Shown here one piece after another: positions 8,754-16,117 of a stretch of DNA of 64,000 bases (the first letter of the stretch is position 1; the number at the start of each line of letters is the position of its first letter). Both the position numbers and the translations under genes were made by a program. The notes under the pieces are model-generated. The model saw nothing but the letters and a program-made list of their open reading frames with translations, was not told where the DNA came from and made no database searches. The stretch lies in contig JABTUF010000003.1 in the NCBI GenBank assembly GCA_015075645.1, forward strand, positions 248,001 through 312,000. The letters are read 5' to 3'. The stretch is from Burkholderiales bacterium. GTDB lineage: Bacteria > Pseudomonadota > Gammaproteobacteria > Burkholderiales > Casimicrobiaceae.

Positions 8754-9998
8754 ATGGCGCTGTTCTCCAAGCCGCCGGTCAAGAAGTCTGCCGCAACGCC
8801 GCCCGCGACGCGTCCGGTGCCACCGCCGCCGAAGCGGCCGTCGGCGCACGAACTCGCATCGAAGGCACAGGGGCGCAAGGTCGAACCCGATCGGGCGCCC
8901 GCGGAGCCCGCCGGCAACGACATCACGGTGACCGGCGCGAGTCTCCTCGACACCGGGCGCGACCAGCCGGGATTCGAGGTGGTGCAGGCGAACCCGGGGC
9001 TGTGCGCCGTGCTCGAGAACGCGGCGCTCCTCTTCGCGAGCGGACAGGCGGCACCTGCCCGCGCGTTGCTCGAGCAGGGCGTGGCCAACGACCACGACAC
9101 GAAGCTCTCGCAACTCGCCTGGCTCGCGCTCTTCGACCTGCTGCAGCGGGGCGGCGATCGCGCCGCCTTCGACCAGTTCTCGCTCCAGTACGTCGTGCAA
9201 TTCGAGCGCTCGGCGCCGTCGTGGGAGGATTCCGCGGACAGGTCGCAGGCCGCGAGGGCCGGGCAGGGCGGCTATGTCGCGATCAGCGGCAAGCTCACCG
9301 GCGCCTCCGCCGCACAGGTCGACGGCGTGCGCCGCGCGATCGACAAAGGCATGACGCAGGCCCGCGTCGACCTCTCGCAGGTCTCCGGCTTTGACGACGA
9401 AGGCGCGAAGCTCCTCGCGGGGGCGCTCGCGGCGGCCCGCAAGCGCGCCTGCCCGCTCGCCGTCCAGCGTCCGGAGAAGTTGCGCACCTGGCTTGCCGCC
9501 GCGGTGAAGCAGGGTGTCCAGGGCGGCGAGGGCGCATGGCTCCTCGCGCTCGAACTCCTGCAGTGGCAGCAGCAGCGCGACGCGTTCGAGAACCTCGCGA
9601 TCGAGTATGCGGTCGCCTTCGAACTGTCACCGCCGTCGTGGGAGCCGCCACCCACGCCGCCCGCCGCAGCCCAGGACGCCGCGGTCGATGCTACCGGCGA
9701 AGCGGCGGCGCCGGTGCACGAAGGCGATATGCTCGTGTGGAGCGGCGTGATGGCGGGTGCAGCGCTGCCGCAGCTCGCGAAGCTCGCCGAGTACGCGCAA
9801 GGTCGCGCGATCGTGCCGGTCGACATGTCGTCGGTCGAGCGCGTCGACTTCGTCTGCGCGGGTTCGATGCTGAACGCGATCAACCGCATCGAGGCGCAAC
9901 GGAAGTCGGTCCAGATCGTCGGAGCCACGCCGATCGTCCGCGCGCTGCTGCTGCTCATCGGAATCTCGCCCCGGCATTTCCTCAGGAAGGCACAGTAG
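8754..9998 (+). CDS. STAS-domain protein with duplicated module
   Basis: A 414-aa cytoplasmic protein with a Pro/Lys-rich start. A helical module ends FDQFSLQYVVQFERSAPSWE (about residues 130-160) and recurs as FENLAIEYAVAFELSPPSWE. Each copy is followed by a STAS-like beta/alpha domain (YVAISGKLTGASAAQVDGV...RVDLSQVSGFDDEGAKLL; MLVWSGVMAGAALPQLAKL...PVDMSSVERVDFVCAGSML). STAS domains act in anti-sigma antagonism and as MlaB-like partners, but the role here is unknown. The last domain ends ILLGISPRHF-like (LLLIGISPRHFLRKAQ). hslV follows after a REP-like hairpin. Confidence 0.75.
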   Translation: MALFSKPPVKKSAATPPATRPVPPPPKRPSAHELASKAQGRKVEPDRAPAEPAGNDITVTGASLLDTGRDQPGFEVVQANPGLCAVLENAALLFASGQAAPARALLEQGVANDHDTKLSQLAWLALFDLLQRGGDRAAFDQFSLQYVVQFERSAPSWEDSADRSQAARAGQGGYVAISGKLTGASAAQVDGVRRAIDKGMTQARVDLSQVSGFDDEGAKLLAGALAAARKRACPLAVQRPEKLRTWLAAAVKQGVQGGEGAWLLALELLQWQQQRDAFENLAIEYAVAFELSPPSWEPPPTPPAAAQDAAVDATGEAAAPVHEGDMLVWSGVMAGAALPQLAKLAEYAQGRAIVPVDMSSVERVDFVCAGSMLNAINRIEAQRKSVQIVGATPIVRALLLLIGISPRHFLRKAQ

Positions 9999-10011
9999 CG
10001 CGCCTCCGGCG

Positions 10012-10089
10012 AAGGGGTCAGACTCGATTGGTCCGGCTACAACGTGCTCCGGTCACGTGCTTGTCGTTGCCAATCGAGTCTGACCCCTT
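10012..10089. repeat. GGGGTCAGACTCGATTG(G) inverted-repeat element, copy 2
   Basis: Perfect 20-bp arms (10012-10031 and 10070-10089) enclose a 38-nt loop between the STAS gene and hslV. Relative to copy 1 the last arm base is G instead of A, with the matching change in the other arm, so pairing is preserved. Confidence 0.9.
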
Positions 10090-10128
10090 TGAAATTGGCC
10101 CCGTTTGAAAGCCGAGCTCGGCAACTTC

Positions 10129-10662
10129 ATGGACGTCTTTCACGGCACCACGATCCTGTCGGTCCGGCGCGACGGCGCCGTCGCGTTGGGAGGCGACGGC
10201 CAGGTCACGCTCGGCGCGGTCGTCATCAAGGCGACCGCGCGCAAGGTTCGCCGCCTCTACCACGACAAGGTGCTGGCGGGTTTCGCCGGCGCGACCGCCG
10301 ATGCCTTCACGCTGTTCGAGCGCTTCGAGGGCAAGCTCGAAAAGCACCAGGGGCACCTGACGCGCGCCGCCGTCGAACTCGCGAAGGACTGGCGCTCCGA
10401 CCGCATCCTGCGCCGGCTGGAGGCGATGCTCGCGATCGCCGACGCGTCGGCGTCGCTCGTGATCACCGGCAACGGCGACGTGCTGGAGCCCGAACACGGG
10501 ATCGTCGCCATCGGCTCGGGCGGCGCCTACGCCCAAGCGGCGGCACGGGCCTTGCTGGAACACAGTACCTTGTCGGCGGCCGAGATTGTGAAGCAAGCGC
10601 TCACTATCGCCGGCGAGCTCTGCATCTATACCAACCAGAACCACGTGATCGAGACGCTGTGA
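10129..10662 (+). CDS. hslV: HslV, peptidase subunit of the HslUV protease
   Basis: This N-terminal-threonine peptidase forms two stacked hexamers capped by HslU. The 177-aa precursor begins MDVFHG and then [10 protein letters not shown]; cleavage before Thr7 exposes the catalytic threonine. The KKVRRLY-like block ([17 protein letters not shown]), [21 protein letters not shown] and ITGNGDV are all standard. An open frame begins at 10105, but the ATG at 10129 gives the usual short propeptide. The stop overlaps the next gene by 4 nt (GTGA). Its partner hslU is at 209-1537 on the opposite strand, an unusual separation. Confidence 0.96.
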   Translation: MDVFHGTTILSVRRDGAVALGGDGQVTLGAVVIKATARKVRRLYHDKVLAGFAGATADAFTLFERFEGKLEKHQGHLTRAAVELAKDWRSDRILRRLEAMLAIADASASLVITGNGDVLEPEHGIVAIGSGGAYAQAAARALLEHSTLSAAEIVKQALTIAGELCIYTNQNHVIETL

Positions 10663-11891
10663 CGGCGAAGTCCACGCATGACGGTACGACCTGCGACGAG
10701 CAGCACGCCGAGGGGCGCGTGGACGCAGTTTGCGACGTGCTCGTCGCCGGAGCGGGCCTACCCGGGCTCGCGACGGCCATCGCGCTCGCCCGCGCCGGAC
10801 TGTCGGTGGTGCTCGCGGACCGGCACCCGGTTGCGGCGCCTGAACCGGACCCGGCCACCTGGGACGCGCGCATCTACGCGATCAGCCCGGGGAGTGCGGC
10901 GTTCCTGCGCTCGCTCGGCGCCTGGCAGGTCCTGCCCGAGGATCGGCTGGCGCCGGTCGAGGCGATGGCGATCGAAGGCGATCGCGGCGCGAACCTGGGC
11001 TTCGACGCCTACGACCTCCACGAACGCGCGCTCGCCTGGATCGTCGAGGAACGTGCATTGCGTGCGGCGCTGGTCGCGCAGGTACACGAGGCGGGCGTCG
11101 AGGTGGTCGCGCCGGCGGCCTTCGCCTCGCTCGAGTGGTCTGCGCCGGCAGGAACGCTCGTCCTCGGGGACGGACGCCGGATAGCGGCCCGGCTCGTGGT
11201 CGGCGCCGATGGCCTGCGCTCCTGGGTCCGGGCGGCCGCCGGCATCCACGCGACCCCGAGAGCCTATGGGCAGACGGCGGTCGTCGCGAATTTCGCCACC
11301 GAGACTCCGCACCGGGGCGTCGCGCACCAATGGTTCCTGCCCGACGGCGGGGTGCTGGCTTGGCTGCCGCTTCCCGGCAACCGGATCTCGATCGTCTGGT
11401 CGGCGCCCGCCGCGCTGGCTGACGAACTGGCCGCGCTGGCGCCGGAGGACCTGGCCGCGCGCGTGGCCGACACCGGCGGTCGCAGGCTCGGGCGCCTCTC
11501 GCTCGTCACGCCGGCGGCCCGATTCCCGCTGGCATTCCTGCGCCTCCCCACGGTCATCGCCCATCGCCTGGCCCTTGTGGGCGACGCCGCCCATGGGGTC
11601 CATCCGCTGGCCGGACAGGGCGTGAACCTCGGTTTCGGCGATGCCCAGGCGCTCGCGGCGGTGCTGGCCACGCGTGGTCCGGTGGCCGACCCCGGCGCCC
11701 CGATCCTCGTCGAGCGGTATGCCCGGCGCCGCGCCGCCCCGGTTCTGGCGATGCAGGCGGTCACCGATGGTCTCGCCCGCCTGTTCGGCGCCCGGACGCC
11801 GGGCGTCGCCTTCCTGCGCAACCTTGGGCTGGCAGCGGTGTCGAAGCTCCCGCCGGTCCGCCACGCGCTGGCCGAGCCTGCGCTGCGCTGA
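10659..11891 (+). CDS. UbiH/UbiF-type FAD-dependent ubiquinone-ring hydroxylase
   Basis: A 410-aa flavin monooxygenase of the UbiH/COQ6 family, which hydroxylates the ubiquinone ring. Visible are the FAD motif [21 protein letters not shown], the [11 protein letters not shown] family signature after the first fold, the [12 protein letters not shown] block, and the second FAD motif [24 protein letters not shown] at 10659 overlaps the hslV stop (GTGA) and is taken as the start; a GTG at 10719 is the alternative. Which ring position it acts on cannot be read from sequence. dsbC follows after 41 nt. Confidence 0.88.
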   Translation: MTAKSTHDGTTCDEQHAEGRVDAVCDVLVAGAGLPGLATAIALARAGLSVVLADRHPVAAPEPDPATWDARIYAISPGSAAFLRSLGAWQVLPEDRLAPVEAMAIEGDRGANLGFDAYDLHERALAWIVEERALRAALVAQVHEAGVEVVAPAAFASLEWSAPAGTLVLGDGRRIAARLVVGADGLRSWVRAAAGIHATPRAYGQTAVVANFATETPHRGVAHQWFLPDGGVLAWLPLPGNRISIVWSAPAALADELAALAPEDLAARVADTGGRRLGRLSLVTPAARFPLAFLRLPTVIAHRLALVGDAAHGVHPLAGQGVNLGFGDAQALAAVLATRGPVADPGAPILVERYARRRAAPVLAMQAVTDGLARLFGARTPGVAFLRNLGLAAVSKLPPVRHALAEPALR

Positions 11892-11932
11892 CCCCTCCCC
11901 CCTGTTTCCGATCACGTCGCCCTGGAGTCGCC

Positions 11933-12748
11933 ATGTCCCTGACCCTCGTTCTCGCCCGCCTCGCCCGACCTTCGCTGCCGCTCCTCCTGGCCGCCCTGAC
12001 GACGGGCATCGCCTCGGCGCAGTCGCCCGCTCCGGCGACCGCCCCGCAGGCCTCCACGGCCGCCTCGCCCGACGTCGCGGCGCTGCGCAAGGTGCTCGCC
12101 GAGCGCTTCCCCGGCGCCGAGATCGGCGCGATCACCCGGACCAACTACCTCGGCGGGCTCTACGAGGTGCAGTTCGACGACCGCCTCGTCTACACCGATG
12201 CGAAGGCGAACCACGTGCTGGTCGGCGCGCTGTGGGACTCGGTCGCGAAAACCAACCTCACCGAGGACCGCCTGCGCAAGCTGAACCGCGTCGCCTGGAG
12301 CAGCCTGCCGCTCGAACTCGCGATCAAGAAGGTCAAGGGTAACGGCGAGCGCAAGCTCGTCGTGTTCTCGGACGCCGACTGCCCGTTCTGCCACAAGCTC
12401 GAGGAGGAGATGAAGGGACTCGACAACGTGACCGTCTACACGTTCCTCTTCCCGATCGACCAGCTCCATCCGCAGGCCGCGCAGAAGTCGCGCCAGATCT
12501 GGTGCTCCGACAATCCGACCAAGGCCTGGGACGCCTACTACGCGACCGGCAAGGTCCCCGACAACAAGGGCGACTGCCCGAACCCGGTGGCTGCGACGCA
12601 GGCGCTCGGGCAGAAGCTCCGCATCCAGGCCACGCCGACGATGATCCTCGCCGACGGCTCGGTGCTGCCCGGCGCGCTGCCGCTCACGCGCCTCGAGGCC
12701 GAGATGAAGACCGCCGAGGCTGAGGCGAAGAAGCTCGCGAAGAAGTAA
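11933..12748 (+). CDS. dsbC: DsbC-type thiol:disulfide interchange protein
   Basis: A periplasmic disulfide isomerase of 271 aa. A signal peptide (ending near IASAQ) is followed by an N-terminal dimerisation domain (VLAERFPGAEIGAITRTNY, LYEVQFDDRLVYTD) and a thioredoxin fold with the active site DADCPFCHKLEEEM; the motif is CPFC, where E. coli has CGYC. A second Cys pair (WCSDN, GDCPN) matches the structural disulfide. The cis-Pro loop is ATPTMIL. The C-terminus is lysine-rich. DsbD would be the reductant, not seen here. Confidence 0.93.
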   Translation: MSLTLVLARLARPSLPLLLAALTTGIASAQSPAPATAPQASTAASPDVAALRKVLAERFPGAEIGAITRTNYLGGLYEVQFDDRLVYTDAKANHVLVGALWDSVAKTNLTEDRLRKLNRVAWSSLPLELAIKKVKGNGERKLVVFSDADCPFCHKLEEEMKGLDNVTVYTFLFPIDQLHPQAAQKSRQIWCSDNPTKAWDAYYATGKVPDNKGDCPNPVAATQALGQKLRIQATPTMILADGSVLPGALPLTRLEAEMKTAEAEAKKLAKK

Positions 12749-12755
12749 CCCACAG

Positions 12756-12842
12756 ATCAATGGGGTCAGACTCGATTGATCCAGACTCGATTGATCCGAT
12801 TGATCGAGGGCGATTGGATCAATCGAGTCTGACCCCATTGAT
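12756..12842. repeat. GGGGTCAGACTCGATTGATCC inverted-repeat element, copy 3
   Basis: Perfect 27-bp arms (12756-12782 and 12816-12842). The second half of the left arm is tandemly duplicated (AGACTCGATTGATCC at 12768-12782 and 12783-12797). Compared with copy 1, ATCAAAGGGG is changed to ATCAATGGGG, and the other arm carries the complementary change. It lies between dsbC and the SPFH operon. Confidence 0.9.
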
Positions 12843-12874
12843 GCGACACTGACGAGACGAGGGGACACGCGCGC

Positions 12875-13939
12875 ATGGCGATCATCGATTTCCTGAAGAA
12901 GCAGTTCATCGACATCATCGAGTGGACCGACGACTCGCGCGACACGCTGTCGTGGCGGTTCCCCGACGAGGACAAGGAGATCAAGAACGGCGCGCAGCTC
13001 GTCGTCCGCGAGAGCCAGCTCGCGCAGTTCGTCTACCTCGGGCAATTCGGCGACGCGTTCGGCCCGGGCAAGCACACGCTCACGACCGACAACATCCCGA
13101 TCCTCACGAATCTCAAGAGCTGGAAGTACGCGCTCGAGAGCCCGTTCAAGGCGGACGTCTACTATGTCGTCACGCGGGTGTTCACCGGCAACAAGTGGGG
13201 CACCGCGAATCCGGTGATGATGCGCGACGCGGACTTCGGCGTCGTGCGGCTCCGCGCGTACGGCACCTACGACTTCCGCATCGTCGACGCGCCGCGCTTC
13301 CTCAAGGAGGTCGCGGGGACCGATCACCACTTCCGCCTCGACGAGTTCGCCGACGTGATGCGCTCGCGGCTCGTCTCGGTGTTCTCCGAGGCGCTCGCCG
13401 GCGCGAAGATCCCGGCGCTCGACGTCGCGTCGCGCTATGGAGAGCTCGGTGAGGCGCTGCTGCCGCTCATCAATCCCGCTCTGCACGAGAAGTACGGCCT
13501 CGAGATGACGACGTTCGTGGTCGAGAACGTGTCGGTGCCGCCGGAGGTCGAGCAGGCGATCGACAAGCGCAGTTCGATGGCGGCGGTCGGCAACCTGAAC
13601 GACTACGTCAAGTTCCAGATGGCGCAGGGCATGGAGAAGGGCGGTGGCGGCGCCGGCGGCATGGCGGCCGAGATGGCGGTCGGCATGGCGATGGCGCAGC
13701 AGATGATGAACCAGTCGGGCGGCCTGATGGCCCAGACGACGCCGGGAGTGAAGGGGCCGGCGGCGCCGGGCGGTGCCCCGCTGCCGGAACTGCTGACCCC
13801 CGCGCAGGTCGCGCAGGCGCTCGGGGTGTCGGAGTCCGACGTGCTCGCGAGCCTCGACTCGGGCGATCTCAAGGGCAAGAAGATCGGCACGCAATGGCGC
13901 GTCACGCGCGCCGCGGTCGAGACGTTCCTCCACTCATGA
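12875..13939 (+). CDS. SPFH-domain protein (YdjI / virion-core-like) with C-terminal excisionase-type HTH
   Basis: The 354-aa protein starts MAIIDFLKKQFIDIIEWTDD, the start typical of the YdjI-like SPFH family. The SPFH fold (about 30-240) includes VYLGQFGDAFGPGKHTL and a distal VENVSVPPEVEQAIDKR helix. A Gly/Met-rich linker (about 250-300) follows, then LTPAQVAQALGVSESDVLASL...KIGTQWRVTRAAVETFL, which looks like a helix-turn-helix of the excisionase/MerR-like class. SPFH proteins scaffold membrane microdomains. The next gene overlaps by 4 nt (ATGA), so the three genes to 15467 form an operon. Confidence 0.85.
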   Translation: MAIIDFLKKQFIDIIEWTDDSRDTLSWRFPDEDKEIKNGAQLVVRESQLAQFVYLGQFGDAFGPGKHTLTTDNIPILTNLKSWKYALESPFKADVYYVVTRVFTGNKWGTANPVMMRDADFGVVRLRAYGTYDFRIVDAPRFLKEVAGTDHHFRLDEFADVMRSRLVSVFSEALAGAKIPALDVASRYGELGEALLPLINPALHEKYGLEMTTFVVENVSVPPEVEQAIDKRSSMAAVGNLNDYVKFQMAQGMEKGGGGAGGMAAEMAVGMAMAQQMMNQSGGLMAQTTPGVKGPAAPGGAPLPELLTPAQVAQALGVSESDVLASLDSGDLKGKKIGTQWRVTRAAVETFLHS

Positions 13940-14364
13940 CACGGTTCGCCGGACGACGCGCCGCGCTCGCGGCGATCGCCGCGGGCGTCCTCGCGCCGCT
14001 CGCGCGCGCGCAGGACCCACGCTCCGCGGCGGCGCAGGATGCGGCGCGCGAATGGCTCGCGATCGTCGACCGCTTCGACATCGAGGGAAGTTTCGAGGCC
14101 GCCGGCGCGCTCTTCCGCGAGGCGCTCAAGGCCGACGGCTGGGTCGCGGCGATGCGCAAGGTGCGCCAGCCGCTGGGTGCGGTGGTCCAGCGCACCGCGG
14201 TTCGCACGACCTTCTCGAACGAGATCGCGGGCAGGCCCGCGGGCGAGTTCGCGCTCATCACCTTCCGCACCTCGTTCGCCAACCAGTCGGTGGCGCGCGA
14301 ACTGGTGACGCTCGAAGTCGACGGATACCGCTGGCGCGTGGTCGGCTACTCGATCCAGCGATGA
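13936..14364 (+). CDS. DUF4019 exported protein
   Basis: A 142-aa protein with an N-terminal export signal (RFAGRRAALAAIAAGVLAPLARAQ, with a twin-arginine GRR before the hydrophobic core, so Tat export is possible). The mature part shows the DUF4019 pattern: AAREWLAIVDRFDIEGSF, a W-AAMRKVRQPLG core, the TFSN-AGRPAGEFALITFRTSFANQ strand pair, and the end GYRWRVVGYSIQ. The biochemical role is unknown. It is translationally coupled on both sides (ATGA overlaps), between an SPFH protein and a membrane-anchored zinc-ribbon protein, which suggests an envelope function. Confidence 0.82.
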   Translation: MTRFAGRRAALAAIAAGVLAPLARAQDPRSAAAQDAAREWLAIVDRFDIEGSFEAAGALFREALKADGWVAAMRKVRQPLGAVVQRTAVRTTFSNEIAGRPAGEFALITFRTSFANQSVARELVTLEVDGYRWRVVGYSIQR

Positions 14365-15467
14365 CCGGCACCCGGCCGGAAACCGAGCGCGACGCACTCG
14401 CGAAGTTCGCTTGCCCCGCCTGCGGTGGCGAGGCAGTCTGGCATCCCGGCCGGCAGAAGCTCGTGTGCCCGTTCTGCGGCACCGAGTCGCCCGCGCCGCC
14501 GGAAGTCGCGGCGACGGCGCAGGAGCACGATCTCGCCGGCGCGCTCGCGAGCCTCGTGCGCGATGCGCCGGACTGGACCGAGGCGAAGCGGCAGGTGCGC
14601 TGCCAGAGCTGCCGGGCGATCTCGGTACTCGATCCCGCGCGCCAGGCGCAGAACTGCGAATTCTGCGGTTCCGCGCAGCTCGTGCCCTACGACGAGACTG
14701 CGCCGGCGTTCCGTCCCGAGAGCGTGCTGCCGTTCCGCATCGCGGAGAGCGATGCACGCGACCGGCTGCGCGCCTGGTTCGGCAAGCTGTGGTTCGCGCC
14801 GAACGCCCTGAAGCGCCGTGCGCTCACCGACACGGTGCGCGGCGTCTACCTGCCCTACTGGACCTTCGACGCGAAGGTCGAGGCCGACTGGACCGCCGAG
14901 GCGGGACACTATTACTACACGACCGAGACGTACGTCGAGAACGGCCAGACGCGCACCCGGCAGGTGCGCCACGTCCGCTGGGTGCCCGCCTCCGGGCACG
15001 TCTCCCACTTCTTCGACGACGACCTCGTCTGCGCGTCGATCGGCGTGCATCCGGGACTCATGCGCGGGATCGAACCCTTCCCTACCGGCGAACTTCGGGC
15101 CTACGATCCGGGTTTCGTCGCCGGCTGGGTCGTCGAGCGCTACCAGATCGACCTCGCCGCGGCCGCGGAACGCGCGCGCGCCGCGATGGCGGCGCAACTG
15201 GAGGCGATGTGCGGACGGCAGGTCCCCGGCGACACGTATCGCAACCTGTCGGTGCGGGCCGACTGGTCGGGGCAGACCTACAAGCACATCCTCGCGCCGG
15301 TATGGCTGCTCTCGTACGACTACGGTCGCCGCGCGTTCCAGTGCGCGATCAACGGCGTGACCGGCAAGGTCGCCGGCGAGTATCCGAAGAGCTTCTGGAA
15401 GATCGCGTTCGTCGCGCTCGGCATCCTGGTGCTGTTCCTCGTCTTCGGGGCGATGTCGGGTCGCTGA
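14361..15467 (+). CDS. Double zinc-ribbon, tail-anchored membrane protein (YdjG-like)
   Basis: A 368-aa protein with two CxxC-x14-CxxC ribbons (C18/C21/C36/C39 and C81/C84/C99/C102), then a long mixed domain containing PYWTFDAKVEADWTAEAGHYYY and VGAVW-like strands. It ends in one membrane helix (FVALGILVLFLVFGAMSG). Zinc-ribbon proteins of this build are encoded with SPFH proteins; in Bacillus subtilis YdjG and YdjI are part of the pspA operon. It is probably tail-anchored with ribbons in the cytoplasm. The ATG overlaps the DUF4019 stop (ATGA). Confidence 0.82.
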   Translation: MTGTRPETERDALAKFACPACGGEAVWHPGRQKLVCPFCGTESPAPPEVAATAQEHDLAGALASLVRDAPDWTEAKRQVRCQSCRAISVLDPARQAQNCEFCGSAQLVPYDETAPAFRPESVLPFRIAESDARDRLRAWFGKLWFAPNALKRRALTDTVRGVYLPYWTFDAKVEADWTAEAGHYYYTTETYVENGQTRTRQVRHVRWVPASGHVSHFFDDDLVCASIGVHPGLMRGIEPFPTGELRAYDPGFVAGWVVERYQIDLAAAAERARAAMAAQLEAMCGRQVPGDTYRNLSVRADWSGQTYKHILAPVWLLSYDYGRRAFQCAINGVTGKVAGEYPKSFWKIAFVALGILVLFLVFGAMSGR

Positions 15468-15480
15468 CTTCGGAGGCTCC

Positions 15481-15686
15481 ATGCGCGTGGTGATCGTCAC
15501 CGGCGTGTCGCGCGGACTCGGTCCGGCGATCGCGCGCGTACTGCTCGACCGGGGGCTCACGGTGCTCGGCGTCGGGCGCTCGTCGGCCGCGGGGCTCGAA
15601 GGCGATCGCTACCGGTTCGCGCCCTGCGACCTCGCCGATCTCGCGGGCATCGACGCCGCGCTCGCGGGCGCGTTCGGCGCGCTGGC
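15481..15686 (+). pseudogene. YueD-like short-chain dehydrogenase, 5' part (split by IS)
   Basis: The first 68 codons encode the NAD(P)-binding start of a short-chain dehydrogenase: VVIVTGVSRGLGPAIARVLL, then VLGVGRSS and the APCDLADL stretch. At 15687 the frame runs into the left end of an insertion sequence and stops at 15777 after about 30 foreign codons. Deleting the insertion and one 6-bp target copy rejoins it in frame with the 3' part at 17928. It starts 13 nt after the zinc-ribbon gene. Confidence 0.93.
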
Positions 15687-15745
15687 CTTACATTCCGCAC
15701 ATCGGCAGACGCATTTCTCGGTAATTTCCCGATCGCACGTCGGAG

Positions 15746-16117
15746 TCAGTGATCGCGGGGTTGTTCGGCTTCGATGAGTCGCGCGGATTCTCTCTCCCAT
15801 TCGCGTAGCAGTTTCTTGAGCTTGCGGTAGTTGGCGATCGCCAGGCGCATGAGGCGGGCCTGCTCGGCCGAGAGGCGGCGACGCACGAGCTTGCCGTCCT
15901 GCATGTACCCCCAGTCGTAGTACGGCCCGTGGCGAGCTGCCAGGTCGGTGGCGCAGCGACAGCCAGCCTTGCCGCAGCGGCTCAGATGTTCGTAGAGCGT
16001 GCCGGTGCACAGGTAGTCGATCGTGCCGACGGCAGCGCGAATCTTCTCGATGCGTTGCCGCGACCGTCTGGCCTGGGTGGCGAGGGATCGCTTGGATGGG
16101 GGGCTTGACTTGGTCAT
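15746..16117 (-). CDS. DUF6788-type IS accessory protein
   Basis: A 123-aa basic protein with the signature YEHLSRCGKAGCRCATD (CGKxGCRC) followed by HGPYYDWGYMQDGKLVRRRLS and a C-terminal helical coil (ANYRKLKKLLREWERESA). This matches the DUF6788 family, often found beside transposases; the clustered cysteines suggest a metal or nucleic-acid-binding knuckle. Its function in transposition is unknown. Its start codon overlaps the transposase start codon on the other strand (CATG at 16115-16118), so the two genes share one divergent start region within the element. Confidence 0.75.
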   Translation of the reverse strand: MTKSSPPSKRSLATQARRSRQRIEKIRAAVGTIDYLCTGTLYEHLSRCGKAGCRCATDLAARHGPYYDWGYMQDGKLVRRRLSAEQARLMRLAIANYRKLKKLLREWERESARLIEAEQPRDH

